From NCBI GenBank assembly GCA_963812505.1, contig CAWEVM010000012.1:57756-121755 (forward strand): a DNA stretch of 64,000 nucleotides, written 5' to 3'. Origin of the DNA: JAMXLO01 sp963812505. GTDB taxonomy: Bacteria; Pseudomonadota; Alphaproteobacteria; Acetobacterales; Acetobacteraceae. Below are positions 8,596 through 16,698 of this stretch, one piece after another. The notes beneath the pieces were generated by a model. That model saw only the letters and a list, made by a program, of their open reading frames with translations. It was not told the DNA's origin and did not search any database. Numbering within the stretch: the stretch's first letter is position 1; each line of letters starts with the position of its first letter. The translations under genes were made by a program, and so were the position numbers.

Positions 8596-9966
8596 TCAGA
8601 CGATCTTCTTCACGGCGTCCACCACCCATTCAGGCTGCGGCAGCGCGAGTTTTTCCAGATTGGCGGCGTAGGGCAGCGGCACATCGACGCCGTGCACGCG
8701 CACCGGCGGCGCATCGAGCCAGTCGAACGCGTGCTCGACCACCTGCATCGCGACCTCTGCGCCGATGCCGGCAAACGGCCAGCCCTCTTCGAGCGATACG
8801 AGCCGGTTGGTCTTCTTCACGCTTTCGACCACCGTCGCGGTGTCGAACGGGCGCAGCGAGCGAAGGTTGATCACCTCCGCCTCGATGCCTTGCTCAGCCA
8901 GCGCCTCGGCTGCCTTCATCGCCACGCCCACCATGATGCTGAACGCGACGATCGTCACATGCTGGCCGACGCGCTCGATCTTCGCGCGACCGAGCGGCAG
9001 GATGAAGTCTTCGTCCGTGGGGCAATCGAAGGTGTGGCCGTAGAGGATTTCGTTCTCCAGCACGATGACCGGATTGGGATCGCGGATCGCCGCGCGCAGC
9101 AGACCCTTCGCATCGGCCGACGACCATGGCGCCACCACCTTCAGTCCCGGCACGTGTGCGTACCAGCTCGCGTAGCATTGCGAGTGCTGTGCGGCGACAC
9201 GCGCGGCGGCACCGTTGGGGCCGCGGAACACGATCGGACACCCCATCTGGCCGCCTGACATATACAGCGTCTTGGTCGCCGAGTTGATGATCTGATCCAT
9301 TGCCTGCATGGCGAAGTTGAAGGTCATGAACTCGACAATCGGCTTCAGTCCGTTCAGCGCCGCGCCGACCGACATGCCGGTGAAGCCGTGCTCGGTGATG
9401 GGCGTGTCAATGACACGCTTCGGGCCGAACTCGTCGAGCAGGCCCTGGCTTATTTTGTACGCGCCTTGGTACTGCGCGACTTCCTCGCCGATCAGGAATA
9501 CTTTGTCGTCGCGTCGTAGTTCGGCGGCCATCGCATCACGCAGTGCCTCGCGCACGGTGATTGGCTTGGTCGGACCCCAATCCTTGTCCGGCTCCGCCCG
9601 TGGTGTGGGCTCCAGAGCGGCCGTAGCTGGCCGCGGCTGCGGCGCCGGAGCTTCGGCACGTGGCGCCGGCTTCGGGGCGGGCGCCGACACGCTTGCCCCC
9701 GGGCTCTCGACCCGGAGGTCTTCGCCGTTGCCGGCCAGCACGGCGATCGGCGTATTCACCGCCACGCCATCGGTGCCCTCATCCACCAGGATCTGCGCCA
9801 GCTTGCCCTCATCGACCGCCTCGACCTCCATGGTGGCCTTGTCGGTCTCGATCTCGGCAATCACGTCGCCGGCGCGCACCTCGTCGCCGATATGCTTGAG
9901 CCAGCGCGACAACTTTCCCTCGGTCATGGTGGGCGACAGCGCGGGCATCAGGATCTGCGTCGACAT
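8596..9966 (-). CDS. pdhB: Pyruvate dehydrogenase E1 component, beta subunit with lipoyl domain
   Basis: 456 residues, longer than a plain E1 beta because of an N-terminal lipoyl domain (1-78, K43 in ETDKATMEVE) and an Ala/Pro linker, an arrangement typical of alphaproteobacteria. The E1 beta part begins near 135 with ITVREALRDAMAAELRR, followed by VFLIGEEVAQYQGAYK and RVIDTPITEHGFTGMSVGAA, and ends with the transketolase C-terminal domain. With the alpha subunit it performs thiamine diphosphate dependent decarboxylation of pyruvate. It starts three bases after the pdhA stop, so the two are co-translated. Confidence 0.97.
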   Translation of the reverse strand: MSTQILMPALSPTMTEGKLSRWLKHIGDEVRAGDVIAEIETDKATMEVEAVDEGKLAQILVDEGTDGVAVNTPIAVLAGNGEDLRVESPGASVSAPAPKPAPRAEAPAPQPRPATAALEPTPRAEPDKDWGPTKPITVREALRDAMAAELRRDDKVFLIGEEVAQYQGAYKISQGLLDEFGPKRVIDTPITEHGFTGMSVGAALNGLKPIVEFMTFNFAMQAMDQIINSATKTLYMSGGQMGCPIVFRGPNGAAARVAAQHSQCYASWYAHVPGLKVVAPWSSADAKGLLRAAIRDPNPVIVLENEILYGHTFDCPTDEDFILPLGRAKIERVGQHVTIVAFSIMVGVAMKAAEALAEQGIEAEVINLRSLRPFDTATVVESVKKTNRLVSLEEGWPFAGIGAEVAMQVVEHAFDWLDAPPVRVHGVDVPLPYAANLEKLALPQPEWVVDAVKKIV

Positions 9967-9969
9967 CTC

Positions 9970-10983
9970 TCAGCCCTCCAGCAGCACGTCGGTCCAGAGC
10001 TCCGCCTCGTCCGGTTCGGGACTGCTCTGCGCGAAGTCCGCGGCGTCCTGCACGATGGCCTTCACCTCATCATCGATATGCTTGATCGCGTCCTCCTCGA
10101 CACCGAGAGCTTCCAGTCTGTGTCGCGCACCGTCGATCGGGTCGTGCTGTGTGCGCATGGTCTGGATCTCCTCACGCGTGCGATAACGCGCGGGATCCGA
10201 CATCGAGTGGCCGCGATAACGGTAGGTCTTCGCCTCGATCAGGAACGGGCCCTTGCCGGCGCGACAGTGCGCCACCGCCTGGTCGCCTGCCTCCTTCACC
10301 GCGAGCACGTCCATGCCGTCAATCTGCATGCCGGGAATGCCCCACGGTGCACCGTTCTTGGATAGATCGCGCGACGCCGATGCGCGCTCGACGTGGGTGC
10401 CCATGCCGTATTTGTTGTTCTCGATCACGTAGACCACCGGCAGCTTCATCAGCGCGGCCAGGTTGAAGCTTTCGAATGTCTGGCCCTGGTTCGACGCGCC
10501 CTCACCGAAATACGTGACTGCCACGCGGTCGTTGCCGCGATACCAGTTGCTGAACGCCAGACCGGTACCGATGCTCACCTGGGCGCCGACGATGCCATGG
10601 CCGCCGAAGAAATTCTTCTCTTTGCTGAACATGTGCATCGAGCCGCCCTTGCCGTGCGAGTAGCCGGTGGCGCGCCCCGTCAGTTCCGCCATCACGCCGC
10701 GCGGGTCCATGCCGGTTGCCAGCATATGACCGTGGTCGCGGTACGACGTGACGACCTCGTCGCCGTCGGACAGCGCCATCTGCATGCCGACCACGACAGC
10801 CTCCTGACCGATGTACAGATGGCAGAAGCCGCCGATCAGCCCCATGCCGTAGAGCTGGCCAGCCTTCTCCTCGAAGCGCCGGATCAGCAGCATGTCGCGG
10901 TAGGCTTGCAGGAGTTGCTGCTTGTCGGCGGACGGCTCACGGGCCTTGCCGCTGCGCTTCCTGGTTTCGGATGTAGTGGCCAT
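9970..10983 (-). CDS. pdhA: Pyruvate dehydrogenase E1 component, alpha subunit
   Basis: 337-residue E1 alpha subunit. The thiamine diphosphate motif runs from YFGEGASNQG to IENNKYG (about 155-190), and the phosphorylation-loop equivalent YRYRGHSMSDPARYR lies near 255-270. HLYIGQEAVVVGM and TSYRDHGHMLA near the N-terminus are family signatures. It is the first gene of the leftward cluster pdhA-pdhB-pdhC-GNAT-lpdA, whose promoter should lie in the 240-base gap upstream, which contains a 7-bp dyad at 11082-11102. Confidence 0.97.
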   Translation of the reverse strand: MATTSETRKRSGKAREPSADKQQLLQAYRDMLLIRRFEEKAGQLYGMGLIGGFCHLYIGQEAVVVGMQMALSDGDEVVTSYRDHGHMLATGMDPRGVMAELTGRATGYSHGKGGSMHMFSKEKNFFGGHGIVGAQVSIGTGLAFSNWYRGNDRVAVTYFGEGASNQGQTFESFNLAALMKLPVVYVIENNKYGMGTHVERASASRDLSKNGAPWGIPGMQIDGMDVLAVKEAGDQAVAHCRAGKGPFLIEAKTYRYRGHSMSDPARYRTREEIQTMRTQHDPIDGARHRLEALGVEEDAIKHIDDEVKAIVQDAADFAQSSPEPDEAELWTDVLLEG

Positions 10984-11081
10984 AGCACCCCCCCTGCCGC
11001 TGATGCAGAGCTAACGTCCGGCACCCCTGTCGGCAAGTCGAAGTGGGCAAAAAAGCGTTATGGTGCAATGCAATAGCAACA

Positions 11082-11102
11082 ATTAACCGAAAAATGGTTA
11101 AT
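11082..11102. promoter_or_regulatory. Dyad upstream of pdhA, candidate operator
   Basis: A perfect 7-bp inverted repeat (ATTAACC, seven bases, GGTTAAT) about 100 bases upstream of the pdhA start in the only sizeable gap before the PDH operon. The AT-rich dyad stands out from GC-rich surroundings and has the size of a transcription factor site. The regulator is unknown. Confidence 0.35.
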
Positions 11103-11223
11103 CCTTTGGTGCCGCCGGAAACCTGGGCCTGATGGGAATTCGGCGTTGCGCGCAAGGCTCGCAGGGGGACATCTTGTTTCGCGGCCCCCTGGCATTTTGC
11201 AGCGAGATTTCGACCCGTTCGAG

Positions 11224-11772
11224 TTACTCGGACGCCCAAACGCCCCGGTGTGCAGCCCGCGCTGCCTGTTCCGCGCTCTTGAGGCCGGGCTGTTCGTTGT
11301 CGGCACGCGCCCAGCCGGCAGCGATCACGGCGCTATTGAGCTCGGTGCCGTTCGCCCGGCAGACCGCATAGGGACGACCCAGGCCGTCCATACCGGTGAT
11401 CCGGCAGGAAACGGGGAGGTCGCGTAGCATGGCGGCCAGGGCATTGGCGGCCGCCGCGGCGCAGTCCTGCCCGGCGTCGTCTCGCGTGCCACAGGGCGTG
11501 CCACGGGCCGGCGGCTCTACGCCGAACAGCCGGACCACCCGATCGCCTAGTTTCAACGTGCCGCCATCGACCACCGCGACCTCGGCGGGCTGCGCGACGA
11601 GTTCGTCAGCGGGCGCAATTGGCGAGGGCGGCGGCGCGTCACGATGCGGCCGCATGGCGAGCGAAACGCCCGCCGCAACCATCAGGCCGGCAACCAGCAT
11701 CGCCACCAGCCCCCTGGGTGTGGGCCGGGTCATTCCCGAGCGGAAAATCCGTCGCGGCTGGCCGATCGGCAA
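11224..11772 (-). CDS. Membrane-anchored SNase-like (thermonuclease family) protein
   Basis: 182 residues. A basic N-terminus and one membrane segment (LVAMLVAGLMVAAGVSLA, about 22-40) precede an SNase-like OB fold: AVVDGGTLKLGDRVVRLFGVEPPA, then SCRITGMDGLGRPYAVC and ELNSAVIAAGWARA, ending AARAAHRGVWASE. The two arginines of the nuclease site (VRLFG and GRPYA) can be placed, but the catalytic glutamate position is not obvious in GQDCAAAAANAL, so nuclease activity is uncertain. It stands alone between the PDH operon and a CoA transferase gene. Confidence 0.75.
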   Translation of the reverse strand: MPIGQPRRIFRSGMTRPTPRGLVAMLVAGLMVAAGVSLAMRPHRDAPPPSPIAPADELVAQPAEVAVVDGGTLKLGDRVVRLFGVEPPARGTPCGTRDDAGQDCAAAAANALAAMLRDLPVSCRITGMDGLGRPYAVCRANGTELNSAVIAAGWARADNEQPGLKSAEQAARAAHRGVWASE

Positions 11773-11877
11773 AGGCAGGTCTTCCCGTGACTTGTCGCCA
11801 GTGGCGGATGCCGCCGTGGGGGGCGTCAGGTCAAGCGCGAATTCACGGCGAATGAAGAAAGATCAGTGAGTAACCGG

Positions 11878-13107
11878 CTACAGCACACCCTCGCCCCGCA
11901 GTGACGCCACGTCGGCCTCGGTCAGATCCAGCCACTTCCGCAGCACGTCATCGGTATGCTCGCCAAGCACCGGCGAGGACGCGATCCGCGACGGCCTGCC
12001 GTCCACCCGCACCGGCCAGGCCGGCATCTTGAAGTCGCCATGCAGCGGATGGTGCATCACCTGCATGATGCCACGCTGCTCGAAGCTAGGATCGTTCTGC
12101 AGTTCCATGGTGTCGAGTACCGCACCGGCGGGTATGCCGGCGGAGCCGATCATCTGCATCGCATCCTGCTTGGTGTGTTGCCGAGTCCAATCGGCGATGA
12201 CCGCGTCGACCTCGCGCTCGCGTTGCAGGCGGTCCATCGGTGTCGCGTAGCGCGCATCGCCGATCAGGTCCTCGCGGCCGATCAGTTTGAGCAGGCGATC
12301 CCAGTGGTCGGGGTTGGCGCGGCTGGTCATCAGGTAGACGTAGTCGTTGGGCCCACCAGGCTTGCACGGGTAGAGCCCCATCGGAGCGTTGTTCACGCCC
12401 GGCACCTTGTCGCCGCCGCGCTGCGCCGGTTTGCCGGTCAGGCCTTGGGTCGCGAAGTTTATGCGCATGTAGTGCAGGATCGCATCCTGCATCGCGACCT
12501 GCAGCCGGCTGCCCTGGCCGGTCGCGTCACGTTTGCGCAGCGCACCCAGGATCGTGATGGCCATCAGCATGCCGGTGCCGGTGTCGCCGAGTGATATGCC
12601 GGGACGCGTGGGTGGACCGTCCGGTGCGCCCGTGACGCTGAACGTGCCGCCGCAGGCCTGTGCGATCATGTCGAAGGCGAGGTTGTGCTCGTACGGGCTA
12701 CCTTCGCCGAAGCCCTTCACCTGCGCATAGATGATGCGCGGATTGATGTCGCGGACGACGTCGTAGCCGAGACCCAGGCGCTCGATGGTGCCTGGCGCGT
12801 AGTTCTCCACGCACACATCGGCGCGGCGGAGCATGTCTTTCACCAGCTCGAGGCCGCGCGGCGATTTCAGATTGAGCGTGATCGACTTCTTGTTCGCGTT
12901 GAACACATGGAAGTAGTACGGGTCATCATCGGGCTGGCCGGGCCGCAGCCGTCGCCCCGGATCGCCCATCTTCGGGTTCTCGATCTTCACGACTTCGGCG
13001 CCGAGCCAGGCGAGCGCCTCGGTGCAGGAGGGGCCGGCCTCGAACTGGGTGAAATCCACGATGCGAACGCCGGCGAGCATGTCGAATGCGGCGGTGTTGT
13101 CCTGCAT
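11878..13107 (-). CDS. CaiB/BaiF (class III) CoA transferase
   Basis: 409-residue CoA transferase of the formyl-CoA transferase family. It opens with LAGVRIVDFTQFEAGPSC and GAEVVKIENPKMGDPGR, the usual signatures, and has the acid in SLGDTGTGM where these enzymes carry the catalytic aspartate. NNAPMGLYPCKPGGPNDYVYL resembles formyl/oxalyl-CoA transferases. The ATG at 13107 has a good GGAAGGA site; a start 13 codons upstream is less likely. No acyl-CoA partner gene is adjacent, so the acid substrate is open. A second, different family member lies at 53.5 kb. Confidence 0.9.
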   Translation of the reverse strand: MQDNTAAFDMLAGVRIVDFTQFEAGPSCTEALAWLGAEVVKIENPKMGDPGRRLRPGQPDDDPYYFHVFNANKKSITLNLKSPRGLELVKDMLRRADVCVENYAPGTIERLGLGYDVVRDINPRIIYAQVKGFGEGSPYEHNLAFDMIAQACGGTFSVTGAPDGPPTRPGISLGDTGTGMLMAITILGALRKRDATGQGSRLQVAMQDAILHYMRINFATQGLTGKPAQRGGDKVPGVNNAPMGLYPCKPGGPNDYVYLMTSRANPDHWDRLLKLIGREDLIGDARYATPMDRLQREREVDAVIADWTRQHTKQDAMQMIGSAGIPAGAVLDTMELQNDPSFEQRGIMQVMHHPLHGDFKMPAWPVRVDGRPSRIASSPVLGEHTDDVLRKWLDLTEADVASLRGEGVL

Positions 13108-13326
13108 GGTCGCGGTTCCTTCCGAAGTCGGTCGCGAGCGTGCCACAAGGCGAGGGCGTCGCCAAACCGTCTTATCAGGCGGTATGCCTCTGGCTCAGGG
13201 GGCGCAGTTCACGGGCAGTCAGAGCTAATTGGCCTCTGATCCCGGGGTTAACGCGATAATGTGACGTTGAGTAACCGCCCTGATCGTCTAGAGGTGCGCC
13301 TGTTTCCAATTCGTGAGGGGCGTCCA

Positions 13327-13725
13327 ATGAGCATCTTCAGTTCTATTATGAGCAAGATCTTTCACAGCGGGCAGGCAGCGGAGCCCGCGGCACAGCCGGG
13401 CGCACCGGCGGCCGGTGTAGCGCCCGCTTCAGCACCGGTCTCGGCGTCCGCTGGAACGCCGGCAGAAGCCGTGGACGTGGAGGCGGTGCTGACCGGCATG
13501 GCAGGGCAGAAGGGCGGCGGCGGAAACTGGCAGACGTCTATTGTCGATCTGCTGAAGCTGCTGGACCTTGATTCCAGTCTTGCCGCACGCAAGGAGTTGG
13601 GCGGCGAGCTGAACGTACATGCCGGTGCAGATGGCACGGCGGAGCAGAACATAGCGCTGCATAAGGCAGTGATGCAGAAGCTGGCGGAGAATGGTGGGAA
13701 GGTGCCGGATAGTTTGAGAGGCTAG
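13327..13725 (+). CDS. DUF3597 family protein
   Basis: 132 residues. An N-terminal MSIFSSIMSKIFHSG helix is followed by an Ala/Pro-rich linker (about 18-55) and a conserved globular C-terminus (VDVEAVLTGMAGQKGGGGNWQTSIVDLLKLLDLDSSLAARKEL... in shorter blocks), which matches DUF3597. Family function is unknown; it may be LysM-like in neighbourhood but no peptidoglycan motif is visible. The ATG has a GAGGGG site; 22 upstream codons in frame are probably not translated. Confidence 0.85.
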   Translation: MSIFSSIMSKIFHSGQAAEPAAQPGAPAAGVAPASAPVSASAGTPAEAVDVEAVLTGMAGQKGGGGNWQTSIVDLLKLLDLDSSLAARKELGGELNVHAGADGTAEQNIALHKAVMQKLAENGGKVPDSLRG

Positions 13726-13763
13726 CTGCCCACCAGACCGACCCGGCTATCCGGCTCACCGGC

Positions 13764-14432
13764 ATGAATGACGCAGCATCAGGGAGTGGCAGCTTTATAA
13801 GGCAGCGTCGCGCCGGTATGGCTGCTATCGCGGCAAGCCTGCCGGTTGCACTCCTGCTCTGGTTGGCAATTGCCTATCTCATGCCGCCTTTGACGGGTAT
13901 GGATAGCCTGGGCGACAGGATGCTTCTTACGCTGAAATGCTGCTGCCTTGCCGTTCTGTTTTGCCTGGTGACAGGTGTGGAGGCCGTGGCGCACGAGCGG
14001 CTGTTCTCGCCCGCCTTCGATCCGCTTGCCGGATTTGAGACGCGGCGGCTGCGCGTCAATCAACGCTATCTGCAAAACACAACGGAGCAATTCCTTGTGT
14101 TTGTAGCCGGGCTTTTTGGCTTGGCGGCCTATTCCCCAGATGGTTCCGCGATGCGAGCCGTCCTCGCAACCACTACTGTTTGGATAATGGCGCGTTTCGC
14201 TTTTTGGGTCGGCTATCATCGGGGCGCCGCAATGCGGGGTCTAGGTGCGCCGGGCATGGCGCTCAGCATGGTTGTCCTGCTCTATGTGGTAGGTCGAATC
14301 GGTTTCGAAGTTGGCGGCTTCGTTGGCGCGGCGATCCCTGTGGTGGCGTTTTTAGCCATTGAGGCATTTCTGTTCCGGGCAACACGACCCTTGCAGTTCG
14401 CCGATCGTCCCGAGCCGTCGCACCGCGCATAG
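13764..14432 (+). CDS. MAPEG family membrane protein
   Basis: 222-residue protein with four hydrophobic segments. The MAPEG hallmark RVNQRYLQNTTEQFLVF (about 94-110) is present, with glutathione-binding type residues Arg, Asn, Gln and Glu. It starts 38 bases after the DUF3597 gene on the same strand. MAPEG proteins conjugate or isomerise lipophilic substrates with glutathione; the bacterial substrates are mostly unknown. The N-terminal and C-terminal tails are short and polar. Confidence 0.82.
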   Translation: MNDAASGSGSFIRQRRAGMAAIAASLPVALLLWLAIAYLMPPLTGMDSLGDRMLLTLKCCCLAVLFCLVTGVEAVAHERLFSPAFDPLAGFETRRLRVNQRYLQNTTEQFLVFVAGLFGLAAYSPDGSAMRAVLATTTVWIMARFAFWVGYHRGAAMRGLGAPGMALSMVVLLYVVGRIGFEVGGFVGAAIPVVAFLAIEAFLFRATRPLQFADRPEPSHRA

Positions 14433-14449
14433 TCATTGATCAGGGCCTG

Positions 14450-14830
14450 TCAGTGGCCAGCATCCTCCGCAAGATGTAGCCACGGGAGGCGTTCTTCGGG
14501 AAAAATCTGCCTCGTCGGCTCAAGCCGGGCGGCGTCATCGAATGCGCCGACGTGGAATTGCATCTCGGACGAGGTTTCGCCTTCGCACGTCAATGTCGAC
14601 CCGCACCTTGCGCAGAATCCGCGCAACCTGCCGGGGGACGAACTGAACTTGGTTATCTCCCCTTCGGTCACGGTATAGGCGTCACGCCTGAATGCCACGA
14701 AGACGGAGACCGGGGCGCCACTGTGCTTGCGACAGCTTTGGCAGTGGCACCACGCCACGCCGATCGGTTCGCCGGTGCCGACAAATCGCACCGCGCCGCA
14801 CAGACATCCGCCTTCGAACTGTTTGCTCAT
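14450..14830 (-). CDS. GFA family zinc protein (glutathione-dependent formaldehyde-activating-like)
   Basis: 126 residues with the Mss4-like zinc fold: GGCLCGAVRF at 7-16, HCQSCRKHSGAP, and CARCGSTL, giving the cysteine sets expected for two zinc ions. The family is named for glutathione adduct formation with formaldehyde, but most members have no proven reaction. The ATG at 14830 has a strong GGAGGGA site. It is convergent with the MAPEG gene; both families use glutathione, which may or may not be coincidence. Confidence 0.88.
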   Translation of the reverse strand: MSKQFEGGCLCGAVRFVGTGEPIGVAWCHCQSCRKHSGAPVSVFVAFRRDAYTVTEGEITKFSSSPGRLRGFCARCGSTLTCEGETSSEMQFHVGAFDDAARLEPTRQIFPEERLPWLHLAEDAGH

Positions 14831-14966
14831 CTTGTTATCCCTCCCTTTCCAGACCGACGCACGTTGTCCGCACGGGGCGAACAACAGGGCTTCAATGGTC
14901 GCAGGCTCTTCCATTGGCGTGAAAGCGGATCGTATGATTCCGCGAATTCAGCAATGAGGATACCTT

Positions 14967-16271
14967 ATGCTGACGGACCGCTACGATCTTCCCTTGTCCA
15001 CCGCCTCGTCCGTCGCACGCGACGCCTACGTGCAGGGGTGCGATGCGAAGCTGACTATGTACCCGGGCGCGATCGAGGCGTTTGATCGTGCCATCGCCGC
15101 CGATCCTGGCTTTGCCCTCGCTCATGCCGCCAGGGCGCATGTACTGCTCGAACGCGGGGACGCCGCGGCGGCACGTGAGTCGATGGCGGCGGCCAATTCG
15201 CTGGCCGCCGGTCTGACTGCGCGCGAAGCCAGCCATATCGCGTTCTTCAACCGGCTTTCAGTCGGCGACACCGAAGCCGCCCTTGCCGCGTTGCCCGCTC
15301 ACCTGAACGCGTGGCCACGAGACGCGATGGTGCTTGGCACCACTGCGTTCACCAACGGGCTGATCGGCAGTTCCGGCCGTGCCGGGCAGAAGCGCACGTT
15401 GCTGGACCTGCTGGACAGGCTTGCCCCGAGCTACGGCGACGATTGGTGGTTCACGGCCCATCATGGCATGGCGTTCTCGGAGAATGGACAGCGAGAAGCC
15501 GCTCGTCCGAAGATCGATCGATCGTTTGCGCAAAACCCGAAAAACCCGTGGGCAGCCCACGCCCGCGCGCACCTTTGCTATGAGGAGGGCGATGCGGACG
15601 CCGCTCGCGTTTTCCTGGCGTCCTGGCTCGCGACATATCCGCACAACGGCTTGTTGTTCAGCCATCTGAGTTGGCACCTGGCACTCGGCGAACTCGAGGG
15701 CGGCAACACGGCGGGGGCGCTCCGGCTGTTCAGGGAAGCCTTCGCGCCCGATGTTCACAGCGGCCCGCCGCGTGGAAAGCTGAACGATGCGGTTTCGTTC
15801 TTGTGGCGCTGGGAACTCGCCGGGCAACCGCGTAACTCCGAAGCATGGCGCGTGATGCACGACTTTGCGAACAGCGCGTTCCCGCGCGCCGGCGCGGCGT
15901 TTTCCGACATGCACATCGCGCTAGCGCAGGCCGTGGCGGGCGATGATGCCGCGCTGGAGGCGCGCGTGCTGCAGATGGAGGAGCTCGGCCGAATGGGCCG
16001 TTATCCATCCGGCCACTTCGTTCCAGCCGTGGCGCATGCCTTTGCCGCTTTCGAAGGGCGAGACTTCGCCGCCGCGATCGCTGCGCTCGAACCGATCGCC
16101 GGCGAACTCGAACGCATCGGTGGTAGCCACGCACAGCTCGACCTCGTGACGTTCACATTGTTGAAGGCCTATCTCAACGTAGACCGTGTGGACGATGCGC
16201 GCCGGCTGCTGCGCGAGCGGCGGCCGGGCAACGCGGGTGTTCCCGTCAGCGGTTGGACGGGTGTACACTGA
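14967..16271 (+). CDS. TTC38-like tetratricopeptide repeat protein
   Basis: 434 residues made almost wholly of helical TPR-type repeats, for example YPGAIEAFDRAIAADPGFALAHAA (about 32-55) and EARPKIDRSFAQNPKNPWAAHA in a later unit. HHGMAFSENG and SHLSWHLALGELE are signatures of the TTC38 family. There is no signal peptide, so it is cytoplasmic. Function of bacterial TTC38 proteins is unknown; TPRs imply protein contacts. A GAGGA site precedes the ATG. No partner is evident from neighbours. Confidence 0.85.
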   Translation: MLTDRYDLPLSTASSVARDAYVQGCDAKLTMYPGAIEAFDRAIAADPGFALAHAARAHVLLERGDAAAARESMAAANSLAAGLTAREASHIAFFNRLSVGDTEAALAALPAHLNAWPRDAMVLGTTAFTNGLIGSSGRAGQKRTLLDLLDRLAPSYGDDWWFTAHHGMAFSENGQREAARPKIDRSFAQNPKNPWAAHARAHLCYEEGDADAARVFLASWLATYPHNGLLFSHLSWHLALGELEGGNTAGALRLFREAFAPDVHSGPPRGKLNDAVSFLWRWELAGQPRNSEAWRVMHDFANSAFPRAGAAFSDMHIALAQAVAGDDAALEARVLQMEELGRMGRYPSGHFVPAVAHAFAAFEGRDFAAAIAALEPIAGELERIGGSHAQLDLVTFTLLKAYLNVDRVDDARRLLRERRPGNAGVPVSGWTGVH

Positions 16272-16630
16272 TCTCTGCTATGAAACTGTGGAGAAGGTTG
16301 GAGTGTAGGATGCTCCAACTGACAACGCGGTTCGTCAACGCGAGAGGCATATTTCTCGTGCAGCAAGTGCCGCTGGCTTTCAGAAACAAGCCATCCGATT
16401 TCTTAGCCTTGCGTCGTCACTGGATCGCTGGCGAGTCGAAGGGCAATGACCTGGATATGACTCGTTTGGGCTTTTTGGCAATGAACGTGGTGGCCCTCGA
16501 GGCGGCTTGTGTTCCTGGCGCTTTCACGGAACTTGGCTTGTGGCGCGGCAATTCGGCAAAGGTGAGCCTTGCGAGGACGATCTGTGAGTGCGGTAAAGAA
16601 GATGTGGATGACCGGCACAGCCGGTCATGA
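16253..16630 (+). pseudogene. Truncated SAM methyltransferase remnant (TylF-like)
   Basis: An open frame of at most 125 residues whose C-terminal half reads LDMTRLGFLAMNVVALEAACVPGAFTELGLWRGNSAKV. The part VPGAFTELGLWRGNSAK looks like the region up to and including SAM-binding motif I of TylF/macrocin O-methyltransferase-like proteins (E-x-G-x-x-x-G). The frame ends about 25 residues later, so the rest of the Rossmann domain is missing. It overlaps the end of the TPR gene if the earliest start is used. Read as a degenerate gene fragment; the family call rests on one short motif. Confidence 0.42.
16608..16628. terminator. Hairpin after the methyltransferase remnant
   Basis: Perfect 8-bp stem ATGACCGG/CCGGTCAT with a 5-base loop, located at the end of the methyltransferase remnant and before the convergent MFS gene. 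No T tract follows, so terminator activity is only plausible. Nothing else is seen in 16631-16698. Confidence 0.4.
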
Positions 16631-16698
16631 CGGTGAACCGATTGGCCGGCGCCTTACGCTAGCGCCTATGGGGTTTGGCCGCGCCATCCACGTCCAGA

